From: JAUILH01 sp965230535
GTDB lineage: Bacteria; Bacteroidota; Bacteroidia; Flavobacteriales_D; JAUILH01
Length of the DNA: 64,000 nt
Assembly (NCBI GenBank): GCA_965230535.1
Contig: OZ246009.1
Span: 62,001-126,000, forward strand
Reading direction: 5' to 3'
Shown: positions 26,770 through 36,335 of the stretch, piece by piece
How the letters are laid out: each line of letters begins with the position of its first letter
How positions within the stretch are numbered: the first letter of the stretch is position 1
Notes under the pieces: model-generated
What the model saw: only the letters and a program-made list of their open reading frames with translations
Told to the model about the DNA's origin: nothing
Databases searched by the model: none
Translations under genes and position numbers: made by a program

Positions 26770-28149
26770 ATGGCGAAGGTCAAAAGGTTCAATAAATTTG
26801 TTTTACCGCTCGTTCTGGTAGCGGTTTTAGCACTGGTTTTTAATGGGATGGCAACTGAGCATGACCACGGTCATGACGCAGGACACGGAGAAGAGTCACA
26901 CGAGCATGAGTCGCATGAACATGGCTCGCATGATCACACAGTTCCGGAGGCCGAGTTTAACGGAGAATATGCGATTGATCACGTTTTAGATTCTCACGAT
27001 TGGCATTTGTTTGACTTGCCAGCTGATGGTGGTAAATATAAGCCGGTATCTATTCCACTTCCTGTAATCGTTGCCGGAAACGGAGGAACCAATATGTTCA
27101 TGTCTTCAGAGTTTGAACATGGTCATGCCATCGTGAAAAAAGGAGATAGCCACTACTTATTATACAAGAACAAAATTTACCTGACGGATGAGCACGGTAA
27201 AATGACTTTTGAAGTGTCGTGGACTGAAGAAACTCTGTCTAAAGAAGGACAAAAGAAAGCGCTTGACATGTTTGGTTCAGGAGCTCCAGACAATGTGTTT
27301 GAGTACATTTTTGCTTTGTTAGAGTTGAGTGGTTATATGGAAGAAGAGACACACTCAGAAAAAATTGAAATGACCTTGCATGAAGTTCTTGCAGGAGGTT
27401 TGGATCGTTATACTGAGAGTGAACACAGAGAGTATGATGTAGTAGTACTTAACGAAAAGCCACTTGATTTATCTGTTACTAAAAGTGTCTTGGCTATGTT
27501 AATTGCCGGACTGTTATTGTTCTTAATCTTTAGATCGGCAGCTAAGTTCTATGCAAAAAATGGTTCTGAAGTAGCGCCAAAAGGAATTGCCGGGTTTGTA
27601 GAGCCGTTGATCATTTTCGTGAGAGATGAGATTGCCAGGCCAAATATCGGAGAGAAAAAATACATGAAGTTCATGCCTTACTTATTAACGGTATTCTTCT
27701 TTATCTGGATTTCTAACTTGGTTGGATTGTTACCGCTAGGATTCAACTTGACTGGTAACCTGATGGTGACATTCACTTTTGCAGTATTCACTGCTATTCT
27801 AACCAACATTAATGGAAACTCTCACTACTGGAGCCACATCTTCTGGATGCCGGGTGTACCAGTTCCGATGAAAATATTTTTAGCACCAATTGAATTGATT
27901 GGTGTCATTGCTAAACCTTTCGCATTGATGATTCGATTGTTTGCCAACATCACGGCAGGTCACATTGTAATCATGAGTTTGATCGGAATCATATTTAAAA
28001 TGGATAGTCTTGGTTGGGCAGGTTTGTCTGTGCCATTGACACTATTTGTAAGCGTATTAGAATTATTGGTAGCGGCTCTTCAAGCATACATCTTCACAAT
28101 GTTATCTGCATTGTTTATAGGTGCAGCAGTTGAGGAGGCACACCACTAA
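26770..28149 (+). CDS. atpB: F0F1 ATP synthase subunit a with His-rich N-terminal extension
   Basis: 459 residues, far longer than the E. coli a subunit (271). A signal-peptide-like helix is followed by a His-rich stretch at residues 31-56 with ten histidines. An extra soluble region to about residue 225 comes next, then the conserved membrane part. The proton-channel signature IRLFANITAGHIV with its essential Arg is present, as is the last helix LLVAALQAYIFTML. The extension type is known from Bacteroidota. Its location on the periplasmic side and a metal or pH role are inference. A promoter box supports the ATG at 26770. Confidence 0.93.
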   Translation: MAKVKRFNKFVLPLVLVAVLALVFNGMATEHDHGHDAGHGEESHEHESHEHGSHDHTVPEAEFNGEYAIDHVLDSHDWHLFDLPADGGKYKPVSIPLPVIVAGNGGTNMFMSSEFEHGHAIVKKGDSHYLLYKNKIYLTDEHGKMTFEVSWTEETLSKEGQKKALDMFGSGAPDNVFEYIFALLELSGYMEEETHSEKIEMTLHEVLAGGLDRYTESEHREYDVVVLNEKPLDLSVTKSVLAMLIAGLLLFLIFRSAAKFYAKNGSEVAPKGIAGFVEPLIIFVRDEIARPNIGEKKYMKFMPYLLTVFFFIWISNLVGLLPLGFNLTGNLMVTFTFAVFTAILTNINGNSHYWSHIFWMPGVPVPMKIFLAPIELIGVIAKPFALMIRLFANITAGHIVIMSLIGIIFKMDSLGWAGLSVPLTLFVSVLELLVAALQAYIFTMLSALFIGAAVEEAHH

Positions 28150-28182
28150 AGAGTTTTTTGTTTAACCCTTAAATTATAAATC

Positions 28183-28374
28183 ATGGGAGCAATAGGAGCA
28201 GGCTTAGCTGTAATTGGTGCTGGAATCGGTATCGGTATGATCGGCGGAAGAGCTATGGAAGCAATGGCTAGACAGCCAGAAATGCAAGGTCAAATTCAAA
28301 CTTCAATGTTAATTGCTGCTGCACTTGTAGAAGGTGCTGCACTTTTCGGTGTTGTAGTTGGTATGATCGCCTAA
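28183..28374 (+). CDS. atpE: F0F1 ATP synthase subunit c
   Basis: 63 residues forming two membrane helices joined by the polar RQP loop (30-32). The glycine-rich first helix reads GAGIGIGMIGG. The ion-binding carboxylate is Glu50 in LVEGAALF. The Glu is followed by Gly and lacks the Gln/Ser-Thr ligands of sodium-type rings, so proton coupling is expected. It is shorter than E. coli subunit c (79) at the N-terminus, but no earlier in-frame start exists. A strong hairpin follows in the gap to atpF. Confidence 0.95.
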   Translation: MGAIGAGLAVIGAGIGIGMIGGRAMEAMARQPEMQGQIQTSMLIAAALVEGAALFGVVVGMIA

Positions 28375-28384
28375 TTATTTGAAT

Positions 28385-28413
28385 ATCTGGAATCACGGTT
28401 GGTGATTCCAGAT
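28385..28413 (+). promoter_or_regulatory. Perfect 12-bp hairpin between atpE and atpF
   Basis: ATCTGGAATCAC and GTGATTCCAGAT form a perfect 12-bp stem around a five-base loop, 11 bases after the atpE stop. No T-run follows directly. It looks more like an mRNA-processing or 3'-end-protecting element, or a partial attenuator, than a full terminator. Confidence 0.7.
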
Positions 28414-28450
28414 GTTTATTTAAAAGTTAAACGACAGAATTGTAACAGAA

Positions 28451-28963
28451 ATGAATATTGAATTAAATAACGTTCTCTTAGCACCAAACTTAGGTTTGAT
28501 CATTTGGCAAACATTGGTGTTGCTTATTTTGATTTGGCTTTTGGCTAAATATGCCTGGAAACCGATTCTTAAAGCAGTTAAAGACAGAGAAGATTCTATT
28601 GATAAGGCGCTTAAGTCTGCCGAAGAAGCAAAAGCTGAAATGGCAACATTGAAGTCTAGCAATGAAGACGCTCTTAAACAAGCTAAAGAGGAAAGAGATG
28701 CCATCCTGAAGGAAGCGCGTGAGATGAAAGAGAAAATCGTTGCAGAAGCTAAAGTGAAAGCAAACGAAGAGTCTGACAGAATCGTTGCCAACGCAAGAGA
28801 GGTCATCAAAAATGAGAAGAATGCGGCAGTCGCTGAGTTGAAAAACCAGGTAGCGGCATTGTCTATCGAAATTGCAGAAAAAATTGTTAAGAAAGAATTG
28901 TCTTCTGACGATAAGCAAAAGGCTTTGGCTGATACGCTTGTAGACGACATGAACCTTAACTAA
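28451..28963 (+). CDS. atpF: F0F1 ATP synthase subunit b
   Basis: 170 residues: one N-terminal membrane helix (GLIIWQTLVLLILIWLLAKYAW) followed by a long charged coiled coil, the peripheral stalk pattern. Length and position between atpE and atpH are canonical. It connects the a subunit in the membrane to delta/alpha on the F1 head. Confidence 0.95.
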   Translation: MNIELNNVLLAPNLGLIIWQTLVLLILIWLLAKYAWKPILKAVKDREDSIDKALKSAEEAKAEMATLKSSNEDALKQAKEERDAILKEAREMKEKIVAEAKVKANEESDRIVANAREVIKNEKNAAVAELKNQVAALSIEIAEKIVKKELSSDDKQKALADTLVDDMNLN

Positions 28964-28971
28964 TCAACGTT

Positions 28972-29529
28972 ATGAAAGGAAACAGAGCTGCCATAAGATA
29001 TGCCAAATCTCTCCTGAGTCTAGCCATCGAACAAAAGAAGGAAGACAAAGTTAGAGACGACATGGCATTTGTAGCCGAAACGGTCGAAAATAGCAGAGAT
29101 CTTAATCTTTTGCTAAAAAGCCCGATTGTAAAAGGTGATCAGAAACAACAAGTGCTTGATAAATTATTTACAGGCAAAGTAACCGACTTGTCAGAAGGTT
29201 TTTTAAAGATCATGACAAGCAAGAAAAGAGAGGATATCCTCGGTATGATTGCAACGGAGTATCTGACGCAATACAAGTTGGAAAAGAATATTTCAAGTGC
29301 TGAAGTAATCAGTGCTGTTCCATTGTCTAAAGAGGTTTTAGCAAAAGTTGAGAAGATCATCAAGGACAGTGAAAAACAAGATATTGAGTTGAAACAAACA
29401 GTAAACCCAGACATTATTGGTGGGTTAATTGTTAGAGTTGGTGACAAGCAAATTGATGCCAGTATCTCAAGAAAAATAAGTGATTTAAAACAAAGATTTA
29501 GTACAAACCCGTACGTAGCGGACTATTAA
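28972..29529 (+). CDS. atpH: F0F1 ATP synthase subunit delta
   Basis: 185 residues with the OSCP/delta pattern: N-terminal AIRYAKSLLSLAIEQ helix and C-terminal NPDIIGGLIVRVGDKQIDASI. It links the peripheral stalk to the top of the alpha3beta3 head. It starts eight bases after atpF and is followed by atpA after ten bases. Confidence 0.95.
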   Translation: MKGNRAAIRYAKSLLSLAIEQKKEDKVRDDMAFVAETVENSRDLNLLLKSPIVKGDQKQQVLDKLFTGKVTDLSEGFLKIMTSKKREDILGMIATEYLTQYKLEKNISSAEVISAVPLSKEVLAKVEKIIKDSEKQDIELKQTVNPDIIGGLIVRVGDKQIDASISRKISDLKQRFSTNPYVADY

Positions 29530-29539
29530 AATAATCGTT

Positions 29540-31114
29540 ATGCCAGAAGTTAAACCAGCAGAAGTATCTGCGATTTTACGTGAACAATTAGCCGGACTTA
29601 AGTCTGAGGCCGATCTAGAAGAAGTAGGTACCGTCCTTCAAGTAGGAGATGGTATTGCCCGTATTTATGGATTGTCTAATGTACAGTCTGGGGAGTTAAT
29701 TCAATTCGAAAACGGATTGAACGCCATCGTTCTTAACCTTGAAGAAGACAATGTAGGTGCTGTACTTTTGGGTGCGTCTACAGATGTTAAGGAAGGAGAC
29801 ACTGTAAAAAGAACAGGAAGAATTGCCTCTCTTAAAGTAGGTGAAGGCATGCTTGGTCGTGTTGTTGATACCTTAGGTAACCCAATCGATGGAAAAGGCC
29901 CAATTCAGGGAGAAACTTTCGAAATGCCTTTGGAAAGAAAAGCACCTGGTGTAATCTACAGACAACCGGTAAACGAACCACTTCAAACAGGAATCAAGTC
30001 AATCGATTCTATGATTCCAATTGGAAGAGGACAAAGAGAGTTGATCATTGGTGACCGTCAGACAGGTAAAACTACTGTGGCGATCGATACCATTATCAAC
30101 CAAAAAGAATTTTACGACAGAGGCGAGCCTGTATTCTGTATCTATGTTGCTTGTGGACAAAAAGGGTCTACAATTGCTGCATTGGTTCAGAAATTAGAAG
30201 AAGCTGGTGCCATGGCATATACAGTAATTGTTGCGGCTAACGCATCAGACCCTTCCCCAATGCAGTTCTACGCACCAATGGCCGGAGCTGCTGTAGGTGA
30301 GTACTTCAGAGATACTGGTAGACCAGCATTGATTGTATTTGATGACTTGTCTAAGCAAGCTGTTGCTTACCGTGAGGTATCACTTCTATTGAGAAGACCT
30401 CCGGGACGTGAGGCTTACCCTGGTGATGTATTCTACTTGCACTCGAGAATTCTTGAAAGAGCTGCGAAAATCAACGCTTCTGATGAAATCGCTCAACAAA
30501 TGAACGATTTACCTGAATCTTTGAAAGGTAAAGTAAAAGGTGGTGGATCTTTAACGGCACTTCCAATTATTGAAACTCAGGCGGGTGATGTATCAGCCTA
30601 TATTCCAACCAACGTAATTTCGATTACAGATGGTCAGATCTTCCTGGAGTCTAACCTGTTTAACGCTGGTGTACGCCCTGCAATTAACGTAGGTATCTCT
30701 GTATCTCGTGTAGGAAGTTCGGCTCAGGTTAAATCAATGAAGAAAGTATCCGGTACTTTGAAGCTGGATCAGGCACAATATAGAGAGCTTGAAGCATTTG
30801 CTAAGTTCGGATCTGATTTGGATGCAGCGACAAAAGCGGTACTTGATAAAGGATCTAAAAACGTTGAAATCCTTAAGCAAAATGAAGGATCTCCTCTTCC
30901 GGTTGAAGAGCAGGTTGCCATCATTTATGTTGGAACAAAAGGATTATTAGGAGATGTACCTGTAAATAAAGTAAGAGAGTTTGAAGAGGAGTTCTTAAGT
31001 ATGATGAGAAATGCTCACCAAGGAGTATTGGATCAATTAAGAGCTGGAAAATTGACAGACGAAATTACAAGTACTATTGAATCAGTAGCAAAAGATTTGG
31101 CTGCTAAGTATTAA
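29540..31114 (+). CDS. atpA: F0F1 ATP synthase subunit alpha
   Basis: 524 residues. Walker A GDRQTGKTTVA, the DDLSKQAVAYREVSLLLRRP segment, and the EAYPGDVFYLHSRLLERA-type motif (Ile here) identify the alpha subunit, which holds the non-catalytic nucleotide sites. Full length with a standard N-terminal barrel. The beta subunit gene is not in this window. Confidence 0.97.
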   Translation: MPEVKPAEVSAILREQLAGLKSEADLEEVGTVLQVGDGIARIYGLSNVQSGELIQFENGLNAIVLNLEEDNVGAVLLGASTDVKEGDTVKRTGRIASLKVGEGMLGRVVDTLGNPIDGKGPIQGETFEMPLERKAPGVIYRQPVNEPLQTGIKSIDSMIPIGRGQRELIIGDRQTGKTTVAIDTIINQKEFYDRGEPVFCIYVACGQKGSTIAALVQKLEEAGAMAYTVIVAANASDPSPMQFYAPMAGAAVGEYFRDTGRPALIVFDDLSKQAVAYREVSLLLRRPPGREAYPGDVFYLHSRILERAAKINASDEIAQQMNDLPESLKGKVKGGGSLTALPIIETQAGDVSAYIPTNVISITDGQIFLESNLFNAGVRPAINVGISVSRVGSSAQVKSMKKVSGTLKLDQAQYRELEAFAKFGSDLDAATKAVLDKGSKNVEILKQNEGSPLPVEEQVAIIYVGTKGLLGDVPVNKVREFEEEFLSMMRNAHQGVLDQLRAGKLTDEITSTIESVAKDLAAKY

Positions 31115-31122
31115 ACAAGATC

Positions 31123-32001
31123 ATGGCGAATCTTAAAGAAATAAGAACCCGAATCACGTCTGTAGGCTCAACCATGCAGATCACTTCAGCAATGAAGATG
31201 GTATCTGCTGCCAAGTTGAAGCGTGCTCAGGACAAGATTACTCAAATGAGACCTTACGCTGAAAAGCTTCAGGAGATTTTGGGGAACCTCAGCCAGAGTC
31301 TGGATGTTTCTGAAAACGCCTTCGGCGAGATTCGTGAAGAAAAGAATGTGTTGTATGTTGCCGTTACATCTAACCGTGGATTATGTGGTGGATTTAACAA
31401 CAATGTTAACAAAACAGCTTTAAGGTTGAGCAGAGAGGACATTAAGAATGGAAAATCTGCTAAAGTATTAGGTGTTGGTAAAAAAGCCAATGATTACTTC
31501 AAGAACCTTGAAATTGAGAATACTGGTGATGAATTGCCACAAAACGCAGAAGAGATCTGGAACAATTTAGATTTTTCAAATGCAGGTGATTTGGCCCAGA
31601 AATTAATGGATTTATTTACTGCAGGAACTTACGACAAGATCGTTTTGATCTACAATAAGTTCAAAAATGCAGCAGTTCAGGAAGTACAAGAGGAGCAATT
31701 CCTGCCAATTCAGATGACTGCATCTGAGGGGAACGCCTCTGCAGACTATATCTTCGAACCAAATAAAGAAGATATCGTTGAAAACCTGATTCCAAATTCA
31801 TTGAGAACTCAGTTGTATAAAGCATTGCTTGATTCTAATGCCTCTGAGCATGGAGCGCGTATGACAGCTATGCACAAAGCGACAGACAACGCTAACGAAT
31901 TACAGAAAGAACTTAAGTTGAGTTACAACAAAGCAAGACAGGCAGCCATTACTGGTGAAATTCTTGAAATCGTTGGTGGAGCTGAGGCTCTGAACTCATA
32001 A
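31123..32001 (+). CDS. atpG: F0F1 ATP synthase subunit gamma
   Basis: 292 residues. The N-terminal ITSAMKMVSAAKLKRAQ and C-terminal SEHGARMTAMHKATDNA helices form the rotor coiled coil, and VTSNRGLCGGFN is the conserved core. It is the last gene of the operon and is followed by a clear intrinsic terminator instead of atpD. Confidence 0.96.
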   Translation: MANLKEIRTRITSVGSTMQITSAMKMVSAAKLKRAQDKITQMRPYAEKLQEILGNLSQSLDVSENAFGEIREEKNVLYVAVTSNRGLCGGFNNNVNKTALRLSREDIKNGKSAKVLGVGKKANDYFKNLEIENTGDELPQNAEEIWNNLDFSNAGDLAQKLMDLFTAGTYDKIVLIYNKFKNAAVQEVQEEQFLPIQMTASEGNASADYIFEPNKEDIVENLIPNSLRTQLYKALLDSNASEHGARMTAMHKATDNANELQKELKLSYNKARQAAITGEILEIVGGAEALNS

Positions 32002-32021
32002 GTTTCTTGCACGATTTTTGT

Positions 32022-32070
32022 AATCCTGACATGCTGATTATTGATCAGTATCGTCAGGATTTTTTATTTT
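32022..32070 (+). terminator. Intrinsic terminator of the ATP synthase operon
   Basis: AATCCTGAC (32022-32030) pairs with GTCAGGATT (32053-32061), an inner CTGAT/ATCAG stem extends it, and a T-rich run follows. It lies 20 bases after atpG, so atpD/atpC are not simply further downstream in the same transcript. Confidence 0.85.
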
Positions 32071-32081
32071 CATAAACTATA

Positions 32082-35000
32082 GTGACTAAAACCGCATTTA
32101 TAAAGAAGTTTGGTGTTCTGTTTCTGGGACTTCTCCTGATGGCAATCAGCTATCTGCTTTATAAAAATGCACGGTCTGTAGATCAAGCCTCTGCCAAAGA
32201 AAACATTGAAGAGGTTATCTCCGAAAAAAACGAAAATGCCAAAGAGATTCTAAAACTCTTCGATTTTGGCTCCCTAACTCAGGATAAATTCCGATTCATT
32301 CATAATAAGTATCAGAATCTTTGGGAGCAGGAAGGCGTCTTTGTTGGAGCCTTTATAAACGGAGAACTTAAGTATTGGTCGGACAACAAAGTACCAATAC
32401 TGAATAGCGACACCTTGCTTCAATCGGAGGTAAAGATTGCTAAGCTGGACAATGGGTGGTATCTGGTAAACAGGGAAAGAAAAGATTCAATAGACTTATA
32501 CGCCCTGTCACTGATCAAAACAGAATATCTCTACGAAAACAAATACCTGGAGAGTAGATTTCATGAAGATTTTAGCTTTCCGTATGAATCAACCATTACA
32601 ACCGACTCTGAGGCCTCTGGAATTTTAATCGACCACGACGGGGAGTATCTTTTTACCGTCATTGTGGACAAAGAAGCTGTTCAGGAAAATCCACAGACGA
32701 GCCCAAAACTAGCCATTCTGTTCGCGCTCGGACTGCTGTTCATCACGCTCTTTTTGTTCCGTTGGTCTATGGAGTTGTTAAGAGAGAAGAAGATCCTTCT
32801 GGCCATTGTTATTTTCGTCATTCCTGTACTTCTCTTCAGGGCCTGGACCGATTATGACCTGTCTCCTTCAGTTCTGTACGATCTGGAATTGTTTAGTCCC
32901 GAATTGTACGCCCACTCGTCGTGGTTGCCATCTCTTGGAGACTTCCTGCTCAACATCTACACCATCTTTGTGATAGCCTACTTTTTTTACCGTACGCTCA
33001 AGTTACAAGAAGACCTGAACATAAAACCAGTATTCATTAAATACCTCATCGTAGTTCTGGGAATTTTGGGGCTGTTTTTCATCTCTTTCCGAATAAACGT
33101 ATTGCTTGAAGGAATTGTGATTAACTCCAAAATCAACTTTGGAATTAGCAACCTGTTCGACCTCAATGCCTATAGTTTTATTGGAATTGGCGTAGTAGGA
33201 CTTCTCATGTTTACCTACTTCTTATTGTGTAACATTTTGGTGTTGTATGCCAACAGATCAAAGATCCGTCTAAACTTGTATTACGCCATTTTCACCATAG
33301 CTGTCTTTGTACACTTTGTTCAATCTTTGGTCTTTGCAGAGTTCGATTTATTGGAAGTTACCTGGCCTACACTCATTTTGTTTATTGCCGGGCTAATGGG
33401 GCTTAAAACGGACCGTAAATACACCTTTACTCCAGTAGTGGGCTTGCTCATCATCAATTCTTTGTTTGCTGCTCACGTCATCATTAAATACAGCGAACAA
33501 AAAGAGGTCAATACAAGGCTAATCTATGCCGAGCATAAACTGGCCAACGACGAGAATCTGGATACAGAAATTCGCTTTGCTCAATTAGAAGTAAACCTGT
33601 TGGATTCTGATGTACTGCAAATGCCTTTTGATACCAATGAGGTGTTTGATAAAGCTCAATTTGATCATCGACTAAAAACAGAGTTTTTCACGGGCCATTG
33701 GGATCAATATGAAATTTCGTTCAGCCTGTTTCAAAAAGACAGTTTGCCTCTGGGCTTCTATACCAGTACGCCTAAAGATTATGAAGAACTCAGTGATATA
33801 AAAACAAGGAGTGGAATGCCCTCATTTCACAGTAAAAACATCTTTTATATTCCCAATTACGACAATAAGCTGAGTTATTTAATTCACCTCACCATACCGG
33901 GAGATAATGCTGAACCAAGAGGTCATTTATTTGCAGAGTTAAAGTCGAAAAAACTGCCTAAGGACATTGGTTTCCCGGAATTGTTACTCGACAAAAAGAA
34001 CCGTGCAATTGACGCCCTGGCAGGTTATTCCTTTGCCAGGTATATGGACAGCTCTCTTGTTTTTAAATTAGGTCCATACAACTACAGCATATACGATCAT
34101 AAGATCAGATCCATGCTGAAAAGTGAGGAAGATACGCATGTGTTCTATGATGAAAATGGCTACAACCATCTGGTATACAAGGCTGGGAAAAATAATTTCA
34201 TTGTACTGGGCAAACCCAACATGAGTTTCCTTGAGAAGATTACCACGTTCTCCTATCTGTTTGCCTTGTTCAGTATATTGGTTCTGCTTTCAGTTTCAAT
34301 CAAGGAGATTCAAAGAATTAAGGATATCAGACGACTCAGCCTGAAGAATAAAATCCAGTTTGTTTTGATTGGTCTTATTCTCGCCTCACTGATTCTGTTT
34401 GGTTTGGGAACAAGGTATTTCATCTCCCGTCAATACAACGAAAAGAACAACAAACTTATCAGCGAAAAGATCAAATCCGTAAACATTGAGGTTAAGAAGA
34501 AGCTGGGGAAATTCGATGAGTTGTATGACGATCTGAGCTACGTGAATACCCGTCTCCATAAGTTCTCTCTGGTTTTCTTTACAGACATTAGCTTCTATGA
34601 TACGGACGGGAGTTTGTTGGCCACTTCCCGTCACGAAATGTTCAATTCCGGACTTCTGGGTAGGAAAATGCATCCGGACGCCTTTATAGAATTGAGTGAG
34701 AACCGAAGAAGTGAGTATGTACAGGAAGAAAGGGTAGGAGATATGTACTATCTGTCTGCATACGTTCCTTTTGTGAATGATGAGGGTAAGATTTTAGGTT
34801 ACCTGAATCTGCCGTATTTTGCGAAACAGAACCCGCTGGAAAACGAGATTTCAAACTTTCTGGTGGCGATCATCAATATTTTCGTGGTACTGTTTGCCTT
34901 GTCAATTGTGGCGGCACTGTTCGTTTCCAACTGGGTTACCAAACCCCTTAAATTTTTGCAGACCAGTGTATCCAGTATAGAGTTGGGTAAAGACAATGCC

Positions 35001-35774
35001 AAAATTGAATACAGTGGTCAGGATGAAATTGGAGATTTGGTTCAGGAATACAATAAGAAGGTAGCAGATCTGGAAGATGCCGCAAACCAACTGGCCAGAA
35101 CAGAAAGAGAAAGTGCCTGGAGAGACATGGCCAAACAAGTGGCACACGAGATCAAGAATCCTTTGACGCCCATGAAACTTTCTGTGCAGCATTTCCAGCG
35201 ATCCTTTGACAAGGATGACCCTAATGCAAAGGAGAGAATAGAACGTTTCGCCGGGACCTTGATTGAGCAAATTGAAACCTTAACGACCATTGCAGATGAG
35301 TTCTCAAACTTTGCAAAGATGCCGGTTGCTCAAATGGAAGAAGTGGACCTAAACAAGCTACTGTCGCATTGTGTAGAACTTTTCAAGGAAACAGATTCTA
35401 CTGAGGTTGTGTTTACAAGCAGTTTGGGAGAATCTAAAGTCTATTACGATCGAGAACATCTGGTGAGAATCTTCAACAATTTGATTAAAAATGCACTTCA
35501 GGCCATACCACATAGTCGCGAAGGGTTGATTATTGTTAATTTAGATCAAACCACAACCGATTACGTTGTTAAGGTAACTGATAATGGGACTGGTATACCA
35601 AAAGATAAATTGGATAAGATCTTTGTTCCAAACTTTACAACGAAATCAAAAGGAATGGGTCTGGGCTTATCCATGGTAAAAAGTATGGTAGAAAATGCCA
35701 AGGGAGATGTGTGGTTTGAAACCAAAGAAGATGTGGGAACGACATTCTTTGTAAGACTTCCAAAAATTGAGTAA
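32082..35774 (+). CDS. Large multi-membrane-helix sensor histidine kinase (NtrY-like)
   Basis: 1230 residues, unusually long. An N-terminal membrane helix and extracytoplasmic region (about 30-200) are followed by several membrane helices (about 205-450) and a second soluble region (about 460-690). A helix pair and a third sensor region (about 790-920) follow, then a last membrane helix, HAMP (about 950-1000) and HisKA with H1022 in VAHEIKNPLTP. The HATPase part shows NLIKNALQAIP, DNGTGIPKDKLDKIF and GMGLGLSMVKSMV. Kinase-domain features resemble NtrY. No response regulator gene is adjacent. The start is GTG. The stop overlaps ogt by eight bases. Confidence 0.88.
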   Translation: MTKTAFIKKFGVLFLGLLLMAISYLLYKNARSVDQASAKENIEEVISEKNENAKEILKLFDFGSLTQDKFRFIHNKYQNLWEQEGVFVGAFINGELKYWSDNKVPILNSDTLLQSEVKIAKLDNGWYLVNRERKDSIDLYALSLIKTEYLYENKYLESRFHEDFSFPYESTITTDSEASGILIDHDGEYLFTVIVDKEAVQENPQTSPKLAILFALGLLFITLFLFRWSMELLREKKILLAIVIFVIPVLLFRAWTDYDLSPSVLYDLELFSPELYAHSSWLPSLGDFLLNIYTIFVIAYFFYRTLKLQEDLNIKPVFIKYLIVVLGILGLFFISFRINVLLEGIVINSKINFGISNLFDLNAYSFIGIGVVGLLMFTYFLLCNILVLYANRSKIRLNLYYAIFTIAVFVHFVQSLVFAEFDLLEVTWPTLILFIAGLMGLKTDRKYTFTPVVGLLIINSLFAAHVIIKYSEQKEVNTRLIYAEHKLANDENLDTEIRFAQLEVNLLDSDVLQMPFDTNEVFDKAQFDHRLKTEFFTGHWDQYEISFSLFQKDSLPLGFYTSTPKDYEELSDIKTRSGMPSFHSKNIFYIPNYDNKLSYLIHLTIPGDNAEPRGHLFAELKSKKLPKDIGFPELLLDKKNRAIDALAGYSFARYMDSSLVFKLGPYNYSIYDHKIRSMLKSEEDTHVFYDENGYNHLVYKAGKNNFIVLGKPNMSFLEKITTFSYLFALFSILVLLSVSIKEIQRIKDIRRLSLKNKIQFVLIGLILASLILFGLGTRYFISRQYNEKNNKLISEKIKSVNIEVKKKLGKFDELYDDLSYVNTRLHKFSLVFFTDISFYDTDGSLLATSRHEMFNSGLLGRKMHPDAFIELSENRRSEYVQEERVGDMYYLSAYVPFVNDEGKILGYLNLPYFAKQNPLENEISNFLVAIINIFVVLFALSIVAALFVSNWVTKPLKFLQTSVSSIELGKDNAKIEYSGQDEIGDLVQEYNKKVADLEDAANQLARTERESAWRDMAKQVAHEIKNPLTPMKLSVQHFQRSFDKDDPNAKERIERFAGTLIEQIETLTTIADEFSNFAKMPVAQMEEVDLNKLLSHCVELFKETDSTEVVFTSSLGESKVYYDREHLVRIFNNLIKNALQAIPHSREGLIIVNLDQTTTDYVVKVTDNGTGIPKDKLDKIFVPNFTTKSKGMGLGLSMVKSMVENAKGDVWFETKEDVGTTFFVRLPKIE

Positions 35775-36312
35775 AACTAATCAGGTTCATATCAGCACTT
35801 ATAAATCCCCGGTTGGCGATTTAATTCTAGGTGATTTTGAAGGACAACTTTGTCTCTGTGATTGGCAGTACCGCAAGATGAGAGACTCTATTGATAAACG
35901 CATTCAGACCAAACTGGAAGCAGATTACCATTCGAAAACAACAGATTTGATTGAGTTAGTAAAGCAACAACTGGATGCCTATTTCAAACAGGAATTAACA
36001 GAGTTTGATTTGCCGCTCTACCTGGCTGGAAGTGATTTTCAAAAGCAAATCTGGGAAGAATTGCTGAAGATTCCTTACGGTTCCACCAGCAGCTACACAG
36101 AATTGTCAAAAGCATACGGAGACCTTAAAGCCATTCGTGCTGTGGCATCAGCCAATGGAGCAAACGCCATTTCAATTATTGTTCCTTGTCACCGTGTAAT
36201 AGGAAGTGATGGGTCGTTGACCGGTTATGCCGGAGGTTTGCCTGCTAAAAAACGCTTGCTTGAGTTGGAAGGTGCTTTGCCGGATAAGGAGCAGTTGTCT
36301 CTTTTCAAATAA
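35767..36312 (+). CDS. ogt: Methylated-DNA--protein-cysteine methyltransferase
   Basis: 181 residues with the active-site motif IVPCHRVIGSDG (C141) and the DNA-binding region YGSTSSYTELSKAYGD. It repairs O6-alkylguanine by irreversible transfer to its own cysteine. The N-terminal domain is complete. The start is TTG, overlapping the histidine kinase stop as TTGAGTAA, which implies translational coupling. A functional link between the two is not evident. Confidence 0.92.
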   Translation: MSKTNQVHISTYKSPVGDLILGDFEGQLCLCDWQYRKMRDSIDKRIQTKLEADYHSKTTDLIELVKQQLDAYFKQELTEFDLPLYLAGSDFQKQIWEELLKIPYGSTSSYTELSKAYGDLKAIRAVASANGANAISIIVPCHRVIGSDGSLTGYAGGLPAKKRLLELEGALPDKEQLSLFK

Positions 36313-36335
36313 CAGTTTCCTTTAAATTGGTAAAA

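Noticed and set aside
28420..28950. Minus-strand open frames opposite atpF
   Set aside because: atpF is certain; the Ser/Phe-rich translation is typical of an antisense frame to a coiled-coil gene.
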